This document shows positions 14,754 through 22,778 of a stretch of 27,706 bases of DNA, piece by piece. How positions within the stretch are numbered: position 1 is the stretch's first letter; every line of letters begins with the position of its first letter. The DNA comes from JBDLIL01 sp039714855 (GTDB taxonomy: Bacteria; Patescibacteriota; Microgenomatia; UBA1400; PJMF01): assembly GCA_039714855.1 (NCBI GenBank), contig JBDLIL010000007.1:1-27706 (forward strand). The letters run 5' to 3'. The notes under the pieces were generated by a model that was not told the DNA's origin, did not search any database, and saw only the letters and a program-made list of their open reading frames with translations. The position numbers and the translations under genes were made by a program.

Positions 14754-14809
14754 GTGATGACACTTCTTTTCTGCAGTCGCGGTGCAGCAAAGAAAAGAAT
14801 GTGTCACAC
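14754..14809. repeat. Large imperfect hairpin inside the copper operon
   Basis: The arms run from GTGATGACACTTCTTTTCT...GCA (from 14754) to the complementary segment ending at 14809, with small bulges and a 7-nt loop. It fills the gap between the copA stop (14817) and the next start. It may tune mRNA processing or expression of downstream genes, or be a dispersed palindrome. Confidence 0.6.
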
Positions 14810-14816
14810 GAAGGCT

Positions 14817-17108
14817 TTAAATTTTAATATTTTTTAACCTTAAAGCATTTGTTACTACTGATACGCTACTCATTGCCATGGCTCCAGCAGCCAACATTGG
14901 ATCCAACTGAATCTTAAAAAACGGGTAAAGTATCCCCATCGCCACTGGAATCAAAATAATATTGTAACCAAAAGCCCAAACTAAATTTTGTTTTATATTC
15001 CTCATGCTTGCTTTAGAAATTTTCAAAGCTTTCGGCACTAGTGAAATATCACTGCGCAACAAAACCATGCCTGCTGATTCCATAGCTACATCTGTGCCGG
15101 CTCCCATGGCAATGCTCACATCTGCTGCTGCTAATGCCGGCGCATCATTAATACCATCACCAACCATAGCAATCACCTTGTGTGCCCCCTTTAACTTTTT
15201 GATTTTTTCTAATTTTTGCTCCGGCAAAACTTCTGCTATATATTTCTCTATTCCTAATTCTGTAGCAATAGCTGCTGCTGTTTTCTTATTATCACCAGTG
15301 AGCATAACAGGTGTTACTCTCATCTGCTTTAGCTTAGTTATCATATTTTTAGATTCAACCCTGACTTTGTCAGCGATTCCTAGTAATAAAACATGCTTAT
15401 TATCTACCGCCATATGAACTACAGTCTGAGCCTTTTCCTGCCACTGCTCAGATTTATTCTCTAATTCCGAATCAAGATTAACTTTATTTTCTTGCAAAAA
15501 TTTTTCTGTACCTACTAGAATTTTTTTCTTATTGATTAAAGCGCTTACCCCTTTGCCAGAATGATCCTTAAAATTAGTTATTTTAAATTTACCTGCCCGC
15601 AATGCTTTCAGCACAGCTGATGCAGGCGGGGAACTTAAGTAGTTAGTAATAGCACTTGCCAATGGATGATGAGACTGCTCTTCCACAGTTTGAAGAATAT
15701 TTAAAAAATTATTTTTTATTTTTTGATCTTTATTTTTTAAACTTGAAAAATGTAGATTTTGAACTTCCGGTTTGCCTTCTGTCAACGTGCCCGTTTTATC
15801 AAAAACCATAGTAGTTACTTTGCGTGCCAACTCCAATGACTCGGCATCACGAATTAATATTCCCTCTCTAGCGGCTCTGCCAATACCAACCATAATAGAC
15901 GTGGGAGTTGCTAATCCCAAAGCACAAGGACAAGCAATTATTAAGACAGAAATCATAGACACAAGTGCAAAAAGCAGTTGGGGACTAGGACCAAAAATCA
16001 ACCAAAATATAAAAGTAATAAAAGACAAAATTATTACTGTTGGCACAAAGTAGGCAGAGATAGTGTCCACAAGTTTTTGCATCGGTGGACGAGAACTTTG
16101 CGCCGATTTTACCATTTCAATAATTTGAAATAGCATAGTTTCACTGCCAATCTTTTCAGCTTTCATCTCAAATGAGCCTGATGAATTAATAGTTGCTCCT
16201 ATTACTTTGTCGCCTTTCTTTTTTAATATAGGTAAACTTTCACCAGTGATCATACTCTCATCAATAGAACTTTTCCCTTTTACTATCGCACCATCTACAG
16301 GAATTTTTTCCCCCGGTTTTACTAATAAAATATCTCCTATTTTTACTTTATCTAAATCAATATCTGTAACTTTGCCATTTTTAACTAGATGAGCCGTTTT
16401 GGCTTGCAAACCTATGAGTTTTTTTATGGCTGCAGAAGTTTTACCTTTGGCGTTTAACTCCAAATATTTTCCTAGCAAAATCAAAGTGATAATAGTAGCC
16501 GAAGTTTCAAAATAAACATGCTGCGGAATATTAAATTTCTCCAACTGACTGCCAAACAAAACTACAAAGGCTGAATAAAAATAAGCCACACTAGTACCCA
16601 TAACTACTAACGTATCCATATTGGTAGTTTTATTCTTCAATGCTGAAAAGGCAGATTTATAATAATCTCTGCCAACCCAAAATTGCACGGGTGTAGCCAG
16701 TAGCCACATAAGCCAAACATTTTTAAGAAAATCAGGAACCATGGGTAGCATTGCTCCTAGCATGAGCAAGCTAGTGAAAACTGCACTGACGCTGAGCTTT
16801 TGCTTTAAAAGTTTTAATTCGGCAACTCTTTCTTTTTCAAAAAAATCGATAGCATGATCGTGACCTTTTACATCCTTACTACCATCATGATTAATGTGAG
16901 CTTTATAACCCAAAGAACCAACTGATTCTTCTATTTCTTTACTGCTTAACTTTTGGGGATCAAAGTTAATAGCAGCTTGGCTGTTGGCATAGTTTACATT
17001 AGCTTCCGATACTCCATCTGTCTTTTGCAACTTTCTAGATATATTAGCCGCACAGCTAGCGCAATGCATACCAGATACATGAAAATTTATTTGTTTTTTG
17101 TTAGACAT
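14817..17108 (-). CDS. copA: Cu(+)-exporting P1B-type ATPase
   Basis: 763 aa. The N-terminal HMA domain has GMHCASC (C16, C19), followed by a His-containing linker (INHDGSKDVKGHDHAIDF). Eight helices are expected. Hallmarks are TGES in the actuator domain, CPC in M6 (C393, P394, C395), DKTGTLT with D437, GDGINDAP, YN in M7 (GYNIILIP) and MAMSS in M8. CPC with YN and MxxSS is the Cu(I) signature of P1B-1 ATPases. It exports cytoplasmic Cu(I) using ATP. It starts 7 nt after the ArsR-YHS regulator stop with no clear Shine-Dalgarno, suggesting coupling. Confidence 0.96.
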   Translation of the reverse strand: MSNKKQINFHVSGMHCASCAANISRKLQKTDGVSEANVNYANSQAAINFDPQKLSSKEIEESVGSLGYKAHINHDGSKDVKGHDHAIDFFEKERVAELKLLKQKLSVSAVFTSLLMLGAMLPMVPDFLKNVWLMWLLATPVQFWVGRDYYKSAFSALKNKTTNMDTLVVMGTSVAYFYSAFVVLFGSQLEKFNIPQHVYFETSATIITLILLGKYLELNAKGKTSAAIKKLIGLQAKTAHLVKNGKVTDIDLDKVKIGDILLVKPGEKIPVDGAIVKGKSSIDESMITGESLPILKKKGDKVIGATINSSGSFEMKAEKIGSETMLFQIIEMVKSAQSSRPPMQKLVDTISAYFVPTVIILSFITFIFWLIFGPSPQLLFALVSMISVLIIACPCALGLATPTSIMVGIGRAAREGILIRDAESLELARKVTTMVFDKTGTLTEGKPEVQNLHFSSLKNKDQKIKNNFLNILQTVEEQSHHPLASAITNYLSSPPASAVLKALRAGKFKITNFKDHSGKGVSALINKKKILVGTEKFLQENKVNLDSELENKSEQWQEKAQTVVHMAVDNKHVLLLGIADKVRVESKNMITKLKQMRVTPVMLTGDNKKTAAAIATELGIEKYIAEVLPEQKLEKIKKLKGAHKVIAMVGDGINDAPALAAADVSIAMGAGTDVAMESAGMVLLRSDISLVPKALKISKASMRNIKQNLVWAFGYNIILIPVAMGILYPFFKIQLDPMLAAGAMAMSSVSVVTNALRLKNIKI

Positions 17109-17115
17109 ATTGCGC

Positions 17116-17598
17116 TTATTTTAAGTATTGCTCAGGGTCTTTTTTAAAAACTTTTAAGCAGCCACTGGCACAAAAGTAATACATATTTTTATTGTATTTG
17201 TGAGCAAAACTGGCCGTCTTAGGTGATATTCTCATTTTGCAAACAGGATCATGTACTAACGGCAACAACTCTTGCATATCTTTGGCAAATTCGTCAGCAA
17301 GCTCTGTTCCCTGATATTTATTAATCAAAAATTCTCGGATCAAATCACAAGCTTTGATAATATTTTTATGCGCCACCCTGTAGAATACTTTTTTGCCATC
17401 CCTGTTGGTCTCCACTATACCAGCATCTCGCAGTAACATTAGGTGTTGGCTAACGTTAGCTTGAGGCAAATCTAACATGTGATAAATTTCGCTCACACTC
17501 AGAAATTTACTCCGCAAAAGACGAATGATTTCCAATCTTTTGGGGTGAGCTAAGGCTCTGAGAGCGTCAGCATGGAGATGAAAAACTTGTTTATACAT
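17116..17598 (-). CDS. ArsR-family regulator fused to a YHS metal-binding domain
   Basis: 160 aa. Residues about 8-92 are a winged helix of the ArsR/SmtB type, with ALAHPKRLEIIRLL, the recognition helix DLPQANVSQHLMLLRDAG, and the wing GKKVFYRV. Residues 117-160 are a YHS domain: DPVCKMRI, YYFCASGC and KKDPEQYL, with three Cys likely to bind metal. YHS domains are found in copper and mercury handling proteins, so copper sensing through the added domain is inferred. It is the first gene of the copA operon. Its promoter carries a perfect palindrome overlapping the start codon, consistent with autorepression. Confidence 0.9.
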   Translation of the reverse strand: MYKQVFHLHADALRALAHPKRLEIIRLLRSKFLSVSEIYHMLDLPQANVSQHLMLLRDAGIVETNRDGKKVFYRVAHKNIIKACDLIREFLINKYQGTELADEFAKDMQELLPLVHDPVCKMRISPKTASFAHKYNKNMYYFCASGCLKVFKKDPEQYLK

Positions 17599-17640
17599 AT
17601 TCGATTATTCGAATATATTTGAAATCGGTGGGGGAGTCAA
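17597..17640 (-). promoter_or_regulatory. Copper-operon promoter and palindromic operator
   Basis: On the minus strand TTGACT (17635-17640), 17 nt and TATATT (17612-17617) form an excellent sigma-70 promoter. The perfect inverted repeat ATATTCGA-TTAT-TCGAATAT (17597-17616) covers part of the -10 box, the likely start site and the first bases of the ATG. A bound ArsR dimer would block initiation. The leader would be only about 6 nt. Confidence 0.8.
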
Positions 17641-17649
17641 GCAGAGAAA

Positions 17650-18282
17650 TTAAAGATATATCCCTATCATCTGCAAAAATCCTAATACACCATGAATTAT
17701 GCCCAATATTACTGCCCACCAAACAAAGTGCTTGTGGATAGAGCTGAAAGTCATGCGTTTTCCCGATGCATCTAATGGATCAGGGCCAATTCTGCTACCA
17801 AGCCATGGCAATGGGACTTTGCACCACGGCATTGCGAAACATGTGGCGAAAGTAAGTACAAAAAATATTCCCATTAGTATTCCTGTCCAACCAAGAATAG
17901 AAAATCCAAATATTTTTATTCTGCCTTCGTACCATTTATCCTGCCCCACAACAGCCTGTGTATCCCAAGTGGAGTCGAGAGACTCAAAGCTGCCTACTAT
18001 TTTAAAAGGCACAAAAACTTCCATACCGTGAGGCGCTTCTTCCAAGGCTCCCGTGAGATCCTCTCCTGCGTAGTGACCAAAATGCTCACCAAGTTTAAAA
18101 TATGGGCTACTAGTTACATCATAAACCTTACCCTCAAAAGCATAATAAGCTTTTCTACCCTCTTTACCATCAAATTGAGAAAGTTCTTCGGCAGTAAATA
18201 TTTTGTCTTGAGCCAAAGCAAGTGGAGTAAAACTTAAGAAAATTAAAAGTAAAAGCGCTAGTGAGAATAGTTTCTTTTTCAT
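17650..18282 (-). CDS. Secreted cytochrome b5-like heme protein with membrane anchor
   Basis: 210 aa from ATG 18282, chosen over ATG 18297 because GGAG lies 9 nt before it and it begins the signal peptide (MKKKLFSLALLLLIF... cleaved after LALA). Residues about 27-105 form a cytochrome b5-like domain: FTAEELSQFDGKEG, AYYAFEGKVYDVT, and the probable heme ligands in GEHFGHYAG and EAPHGME. Two helices follow (near 130-150 and 180-205), with Cys residues in FATCFAMPWC. An extracytoplasmic electron carrier or heme binder tethered to the membrane is likely. Its partner may be the nitroreductase-like gene upstream. Confidence 0.82.
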   Translation of the reverse strand: MKKKLFSLALLLLIFLSFTPLALAQDKIFTAEELSQFDGKEGRKAYYAFEGKVYDVTSSPYFKLGEHFGHYAGEDLTGALEEAPHGMEVFVPFKIVGSFESLDSTWDTQAVVGQDKWYEGRIKIFGFSILGWTGILMGIFFVLTFATCFAMPWCKVPLPWLGSRIGPDPLDASGKRMTFSSIHKHFVWWAVILGIIHGVLGFLQMIGIYL

Positions 18283-18309
18283 AAAGCTTCTCTCCATTAT
18301 GGAGAAAAC

Positions 18310-18378
18310 ATCCCGCCACGGCGGGATAAGTGAGGCTGAAACATACCCCGGCTTTCAGCCTGCCCCTCTAAAGAGGGG
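18310..18378. repeat. Three consecutive GC-rich hairpins
   Basis: ATCCCGCC/GGCGGGAT occupies 18310-18327, GGCTGAAA/TTTCAGCC occupies 18334-18360, and CCCCTCT/AGAGGGG occupies 18363-18378. Read on the minus strand, the last stem is followed by GTTTTCT, so it may terminate the nitroreductase transcript before the cytochrome gene. The sequences also look like dispersed palindromes. Confidence 0.6.
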
Positions 18379-18392
18379 ATTTGTCCCTTTTG

Positions 18393-19283
18393 TTAATTGG
18401 TCTCTAAAACCCTATGCCCAAACGGTATCAAATAAATCGGCATCTCTGCCTCATCTAGCATTAATTTATCTCTCACAGCAATAGAATTAAACCCAGCCAT
18501 AACCACTGTACTCATACCAAGAGATTCAACTTGCAAATACATATTTTGACCAATATGGCCACCTTCTAGCAGTGCCACTTGTTTATAATTATCTGGAAAC
18601 TCTATTGCGGACTTACCATATGCCACTGCCATTACTACTACTACTGGAGCTTTCTGCGCCCCATCTTGCACCTGCGCATCTATTAACATTTGCCCTGCAT
18701 TAGCTAAATTTAATTTACCCAATGAATTTTCTTCTGGTAAGTACTGATAAAGTCCAGCGTCAAGACCCTCTACATTTCTGACAACTGCATAAAGTGTATA
18801 AGGATAACCACTCTTAGCAGATGGCGCAGCTCTGTGACCCTTTTCATCTGTTACACCCTGAGCTGACCACAAAACTTGACTAAGTTCAACCTGGGTTACA
18901 GGATTTTCTGAAAAAGTTCTTCTGCTTCTGCGGTCAGCAATGGCCTCTTCTAAAGAAACTCTACTTGTCACACTAGCTGCTGGCAATTCAATTATTTCAC
19001 TCATGAATTTTGCTGCCGGAATACTCAGATTGTCAATACTAGCTGGAACTACTTGAATATCGGGGTTACCACTACCATCCCATTGACCTAACTTGCGCTT
19101 TTCTTGAATCAGTAAGACAGATAATAAAGTAACTAAAGCAATCAAAACTAAAGTAAAAAGTGATAAGAATTCTTTTTTTAGCGGCATGCCACCACGCAAA
19201 CACTGATCGCAATCATCTTTTTTATTACTAGCTAAATTTTGAGTTTTTACTTGAGTTGAGGCTGGAGCAGTATTTTCAGACAT
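18393..19283 (-). CDS. Membrane-anchored SagB/ThcOx-type nitroreductase-family protein
   Basis: 296 aa. The N-terminal 34 residues contain a CxxC (DDCDQCLRGG), followed by one helix (FLSLFTLVLIALVTLLSVLL). The flavin domain begins near residue 100: SLEEAIADRRSRRTF, LSQVLWSAQGV, RAAPSAKSGYPYTLYAV, LEGGHIGQNMYL and PFGHR. These are the signatures of the SagB/ThcOx FMN-dependent dehydrogenase group. Its topology is ambiguous: positive charges flank both sides of the helix. If N-in, the flavin domain is extracytoplasmic. No azoline-peptide genes are adjacent, so a RiPP role is not supported. It sits between korB and the cytochrome gene. Confidence 0.85.
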   Translation of the reverse strand: MSENTAPASTQVKTQNLASNKKDDCDQCLRGGMPLKKEFLSLFTLVLIALVTLLSVLLIQEKRKLGQWDGSGNPDIQVVPASIDNLSIPAAKFMSEIIELPAASVTSRVSLEEAIADRRSRRTFSENPVTQVELSQVLWSAQGVTDEKGHRAAPSAKSGYPYTLYAVVRNVEGLDAGLYQYLPEENSLGKLNLANAGQMLIDAQVQDGAQKAPVVVVMAVAYGKSAIEFPDNYKQVALLEGGHIGQNMYLQVESLGMSTVVMAGFNSIAVRDKLMLDEAEMPIYLIPFGHRVLETN

Positions 19284-19330
19284 AATTACATAAATTTAAT
19301 AAATAATAATTTGCTAATAATATATTAACC

Positions 19331-20185
19331 TTATTTGAACTCGACTGCCAAGGAGGAGATATCAATGTCTGAAATTGGCTGTTTTGTTAATGAGGATTGT
19401 TGTAAATTTTTCACCTGAGCGTGATAACTGGGTTTATCTTCTTTATAAAAAAGACCAGTAGCCAATTTATCTGCTCTCATGGCTTGCTTCCAGGCCGCTT
19501 CCCTACTATTAGACTGATGGCCCTCTGACTCCAAACTAATCACATTCTCTCTGTACCATTCGTAACTCATAGCGGGATTATAAACCGGACAAGGTTGCAA
19601 AATATCTATCATGGCAAAACCGTCGTAGTTCATAGCCTCAGTAATTCTAGCCGAAAGTTTGGGTATGTCTGCTGCAAATTCGCGCGCAATAAAACCTGCG
19701 TTATTACTAGCAGCTATAGCAATAGGATTAAATGGTTCTTCAATAGAACCCACTGGAGTGGATTTGGTCTTAGTACCCTTTCTAGTAGTAGGGCTCATTT
19801 GGCCCGTAGTCAAACTATAGCGATTGTTATTATGAATTAATAAAGTGACATCGTGATTGCCACGCATAAGATTAATAAAGTGGGTTCCGCCCTCACCATA
19901 ACATCCGCCATCGCCCATGATTACCAAAACTTTTAAATCCTGATTGCCCAATTTAATACCGGCAGCTACAGGCAGCGCCCTACCATGAAGTGCATGAAAA
20001 CCATAATGATCATTAAAATCTGCCATATTGCCACTACAACCCACATCATAGACCATGACAACATTTTCTTTGGGTACACCCAAGGCTCCAATGCCCATCT
20101 TAATAGCACCCCAAATTCCGAAGTTGCCGCAACCGGTGCACCATGTGGGCTTAAATGGATAAGCTGGTTTTGCTTTTACACTCAT
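19331..20185 (-). CDS. korB: 2-oxoacid:ferredoxin oxidoreductase, beta (TPP) subunit
   Basis: 284 aa, the usual length for the beta subunit. WCTGCGNFG near residues 15-23 is the N-terminal motif. MGDGGCYGEGG and NNNRYSLTTGQMSP form the thiamine-diphosphate/Mg2+ site. Together with KorA it oxidatively decarboxylates a 2-oxoacid (2-oxoglutarate or a related acid) to acyl-CoA and reduces ferredoxin. Substrate cannot be fixed from the sequence. It starts 1 nt after the korA stop codon, so the two are co-translated. No delta-type ferredoxin subunit is present in the window. Confidence 0.92.
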   Translation of the reverse strand: MSVKAKPAYPFKPTWCTGCGNFGIWGAIKMGIGALGVPKENVVMVYDVGCSGNMADFNDHYGFHALHGRALPVAAGIKLGNQDLKVLVIMGDGGCYGEGGTHFINLMRGNHDVTLLIHNNNRYSLTTGQMSPTTRKGTKTKSTPVGSIEEPFNPIAIAASNNAGFIAREFAADIPKLSARITEAMNYDGFAMIDILQPCPVYNPAMSYEWYRENVISLESEGHQSNSREAAWKQAMRADKLATGLFYKEDKPSYHAQVKNLQQSSLTKQPISDIDISSLAVEFK

Positions 20186-20186
20186 A

Positions 20187-21935
20187 TTATTTATTAATAA
20201 ATTTTATTATTTCTTCAGCATAAAAAGGCCTGCCATCGTATCTGCGATAATTTTCTTCCAATTTAATACCAGTTTCTTGGGTGATCAGATTAGCTAATTG
20301 GCCACACTGATTACCTTCAACTACTACTACTCTCTTACTCTCTTTAATTACTTTACTCACCTGTTCTATTGGAAATGGCGAAAGCCAGGTGAGATTCAAA
20401 ACTCCCACTTTTTTACCATTAGCTGCTAATTGACGTTGGGCTTCTAGTAGTGGCCCTTTAGTAGAACCAAAACTGATAAAGGTAATTTCATCTTCAAGCG
20501 ATCCAGAATAAAATTGCTGCGGAATTTCTGATTTCATTAATTTCAATTTGCGCTTGCGCTTATCCATCTGACTAATACGCATTTGAGATTCTTCTGTAGC
20601 CAAGCCATATTCATCATGCTCATAACTATTGTTAATATGTTCACCACCTTGTTGCCCAGGAACAGACCTCATACTAATGGCATTTTCTTTATCTATTTTG
20701 TATCTAGGATAAAATCCAGTTTCATCTGACACTGGATTTTGATTGAATCCATGTCGCTCGTGACTCAATTTTGTAACTGCTAACTCTGCAGTATACCTAC
20801 TCTCTGATAAATATTTATCCGACAATAAAATCACTAAACCCTGATATTTTTCAGCTAACTCTTGTGAAAGCTTGGCCATTTCAAAAGCTTCTTGCGCGTC
20901 ACCCGGAGCAAATACAAATCTGGGGAATTCATCCTGACTGGCTGTAACTACAAACTGCAAATCTCCTTGAGCTGTCCACGTAGGCATACCCAGAGCAGGA
21001 CCAGGCCTCATACTTTCGAAAACAACCAAGGGCAATTCTGACACTCCGCTCAAACCCAAAGCTTCTGTCATATAGGCAAATCCCCCACCAGAAGTGCTTG
21101 TCATAGATCTCACTCCAGTAAAAGATGCTCCTAAAGCCATATTAATGGCCGAAATTTCATCTTCAGCGTGCTTGACTACAATACCAGCTTTGTCTTCATG
21201 AGCAGCTAAATAATGCAAAACCGAACTAGATGGAGTCATGGGATAGGCTGCAAAAAGTTTTAATCCCCCGGCTACTGAACCCAATGCCACAGCTTCATTA
21301 CCGGTAAAAGTAACTCTGCTCTCCGGATATTCTTGTTTTTCAAAAGCAGCAAAATCCCAGTTACCCAGTTGCCCAGCTGCCTTTGCATTTCGAGCAAATT
21401 CATAGCCCGCTTTGGCAGCTTTATGATTGAGATCAACTACTTCTTGGCCCTTGCGAGCAAAAATATCATGAATAACGCTATTTAAAATTTCTAAGTCTAA
21501 ACCTAGTAAATATGCAGAAGCTCCCAAACCCACATTATTACCCATTAGCCTAGTAGCCCCCATTTCTTTAGCCAATTTAACCATAGGCAGATCCAAAGAT
21601 TTGCACGGTAAATTAAACTCAGCGATATTAATTTTGTCGTCACTGCTATCAAAAATTACTAGAGAATTCGAAGTTAATTCATCCAAATGCTCCACCAGAG
21701 CATTGGCATTCATAGCTAAAAGTAAATCAAGCTTTTCTTTTTGTGCATATACTGGCTCTATCCCAGCATGTACTTGATAAGTATTGTGACCACCAGTGAT
21801 AATAGAAGGATATTCAGTGTAATCAAAAATATAGAACCCATGACGAGAAGAAGTTTTACTAAAAATCAAACCAGATACCATGATTCCTTCACCAGAAAGA
21901 CCAGCTACTTTCCAATTAAAAGTATTCATAGACAT
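20187..21935 (-). CDS. korA: 2-oxoacid:ferredoxin oxidoreductase, fused gamma-alpha subunit
   Basis: 582 aa. Residues 1-190 are the gamma domain (AGLSGEGIMVSGLIFSK, YTEYPSIITGGHNTYQ). Residues about 205-582 are the alpha pyrimidine-binding domain: GNEAVALGSVAGG, AYPMTPSSS, STSGGGFAYM and ESMRPGPALGMPTWT. The C-terminal domain has ITFISFGSTKGPLLEAQRQL. The gamma-alpha fusion is the standard KorA arrangement. GAGG lies 9 nt before ATG 21935. A possible promoter (TTGTTA, 17 nt, TAATAC) lies upstream. It is the first gene of a run that continues with korB and the nitroreductase-like gene. Confidence 0.93.
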   Translation of the reverse strand: MSMNTFNWKVAGLSGEGIMVSGLIFSKTSSRHGFYIFDYTEYPSIITGGHNTYQVHAGIEPVYAQKEKLDLLLAMNANALVEHLDELTSNSLVIFDSSDDKINIAEFNLPCKSLDLPMVKLAKEMGATRLMGNNVGLGASAYLLGLDLEILNSVIHDIFARKGQEVVDLNHKAAKAGYEFARNAKAAGQLGNWDFAAFEKQEYPESRVTFTGNEAVALGSVAGGLKLFAAYPMTPSSSVLHYLAAHEDKAGIVVKHAEDEISAINMALGASFTGVRSMTSTSGGGFAYMTEALGLSGVSELPLVVFESMRPGPALGMPTWTAQGDLQFVVTASQDEFPRFVFAPGDAQEAFEMAKLSQELAEKYQGLVILLSDKYLSESRYTAELAVTKLSHERHGFNQNPVSDETGFYPRYKIDKENAISMRSVPGQQGGEHINNSYEHDEYGLATEESQMRISQMDKRKRKLKLMKSEIPQQFYSGSLEDEITFISFGSTKGPLLEAQRQLAANGKKVGVLNLTWLSPFPIEQVSKVIKESKRVVVVEGNQCGQLANLITQETGIKLEENYRRYDGRPFYAEEIIKFINK

Positions 21936-22004
21936 AAATTAGAACCTCAAACCCAATAGTCGTATTAAACAGATCTTTTCATTCTAACAAATTTTGGGAT
22001 ATAT

Positions 22005-22040
22005 AAAAACCCAGCCCTCACAAGACTGGGAATTTTTTTA
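22005..22040. terminator. Bidirectional rho-independent terminator
   Basis: CCCAG (22010-22014) pairs with CTGGG (22026-22030), flanked by A-runs on the left and T-runs on the right. Both strands therefore have a stem followed by U residues. On the minus strand it ends the transcript of the Cys-tailed protein before korA. Confidence 0.7.
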
Positions 22041-22105
22041 TTTTGTTACCGTGGGGACCTTTATGCTGTACCATTCCGCCAAGCAGAACTGGTACAAACA
22101 TACTC

Positions 22106-22297
22106 CTAGCAACAAGCTCCGCTACCGCCTTTGCAGCATTCATCACCGCAGGCCTCTTGCAAATCATGCATTGCTTTCATTATTTTCTCCACTTTAGCTA
22201 GTTTTTCTTTATCACCTTTGATGGTAATAACCAGCTCATCACCTTTGTTCTCAATATTTTTATCAAGATCTTTGAAAATTTGCATATGTTTGTGCAT
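22106..22297 (-). CDS. Small protein with Cys-rich C-terminal tail
   Basis: 63 aa. Residues 1-48 are charged and probably helix-strand-helix (LVITIKGDKEKLAKVEKIMKA within a longer helical stretch). The C-terminus holds five Cys in CGDECCKGGSGACC plus one partner upstream, a likely metal-binding tail. GGGGGAG lies 4-5 nt before ATG 22297. It is downstream of, and on the same strand as, an ArsR regulator with its own Cys pairs. A metal- or metalloid-buffering role is inferred. No family was recognised. The region between its stop and 22040 contains a TGTACCA/TGGTACA inverted repeat (near 22072-22097). Confidence 0.6.
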   Translation of the reverse strand: MHKHMQIFKDLDKNIENKGDELVITIKGDKEKLAKVEKIMKAMHDLQEACGDECCKGGSGACC

Positions 22298-22389
22298 ATT
22301 TCTCCCCCGCCCCTCAACCTGTCCGCTGAAGCATTTGCGTAGGCGGAAGCTTTAGCACAGTGGGGCTTTATTTTTTATACTAAATAAAT

Positions 22390-22417
22390 AATATATTGAA
22401 ATATTTAAATGTGTCAA
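22390..22417 (-). promoter_or_regulatory. Strong sigma-70 promoter for the Cys-tailed protein
   Basis: On the minus strand TTGACA (22412-22417), 16 nt and TATATT (22390-22395). The arms ATATTGA and TCAATAT flank or overlap these boxes, a plausible ArsR operator. The leader of about 85 nt includes a GC-rich segment (22300-22365) able to fold. Confidence 0.65.
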
Positions 22418-22427
22418 TATGTAGTTC

Positions 22428-22709
22428 TTAAGAGAAATGCTTCATAAATCCAGCACAACAATCTTCGATTTGTTTCTCATCTAGAGAATAAAAAACTTCT
22501 TTACCTTTTTTCTCTGTTTTAATTATTTCTGCTTGACGCAAGATTTTTAGGTGATGAGAAATAGTGGGTTGAGACAAGTCCAAGTGAGAAATAATTTGAC
22601 TAGCATTAAGTTTTTTGTACTTACGAATAAGTTCTAAAATAGCCTGTCTATGCTGATCATGGATAGCCTTGAAAAAACTACACCATTTAGAAGAACAATT
22701 GCTAATCAT
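22428..22709 (-). CDS. ArsR-family transcriptional regulator with N- and C-terminal cysteines
   Basis: 93 aa, a single winged helix domain. IHDQHRQAILELI is helix 1-2, DLSQPTISHHLKILRQAE is the recognition helix, and GKEVFYSL is the wing. Cys residues lie at both ends (SNCSSKWC and EDCC), positions used for metal or metalloid binding in other ArsR proteins. It would repress its own region and the Cys-tailed gene 130 nt downstream until metal binds. The inducer is not predictable. Only part of the promoter can be read (AT-rich dyads at 22716-22745). Confidence 0.88.
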   Translation of the reverse strand: MISNCSSKWCSFFKAIHDQHRQAILELIRKYKKLNASQIISHLDLSQPTISHHLKILRQAEIIKTEKKGKEVFYSLDEKQIEDCCAGFMKHFS

Positions 22710-22715
22710 AAGAAC

Positions 22716-22745
22716 ATCATATTGATGAATATCTATATGATATCA
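22716..22745. promoter_or_regulatory. AT-rich dyads upstream of the second ArsR gene
   Basis: ATCATAT (22716-22722) pairs with ATATGAT (22735-22741). Inside lies ATATTGATGAATAT, and TGATATCA (22738-22745) is a small palindrome. These are candidate ArsR binding sites immediately upstream of ATG 22709. No clear promoter hexamers are fixed. Confidence 0.4.
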
Positions 22746-22778
22746 CTCAAATTGGAAAAATACAGTATATAAACCAAG

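Noticed and set aside
14736..14807. N-terminal extension of the cupredoxin-membrane protein
   Set aside because: It translates a hairpin into a Cys/His-rich leader unlike the family. The conserved first helix starts at ATG 14735.
18393..19283. RiPP (azoline) biosynthesis cluster from the SagB-type gene
   Set aside because: No YcaO cyclodehydratase, precursor peptide or transporter is nearby. The SagB/ThcOx group is broad.
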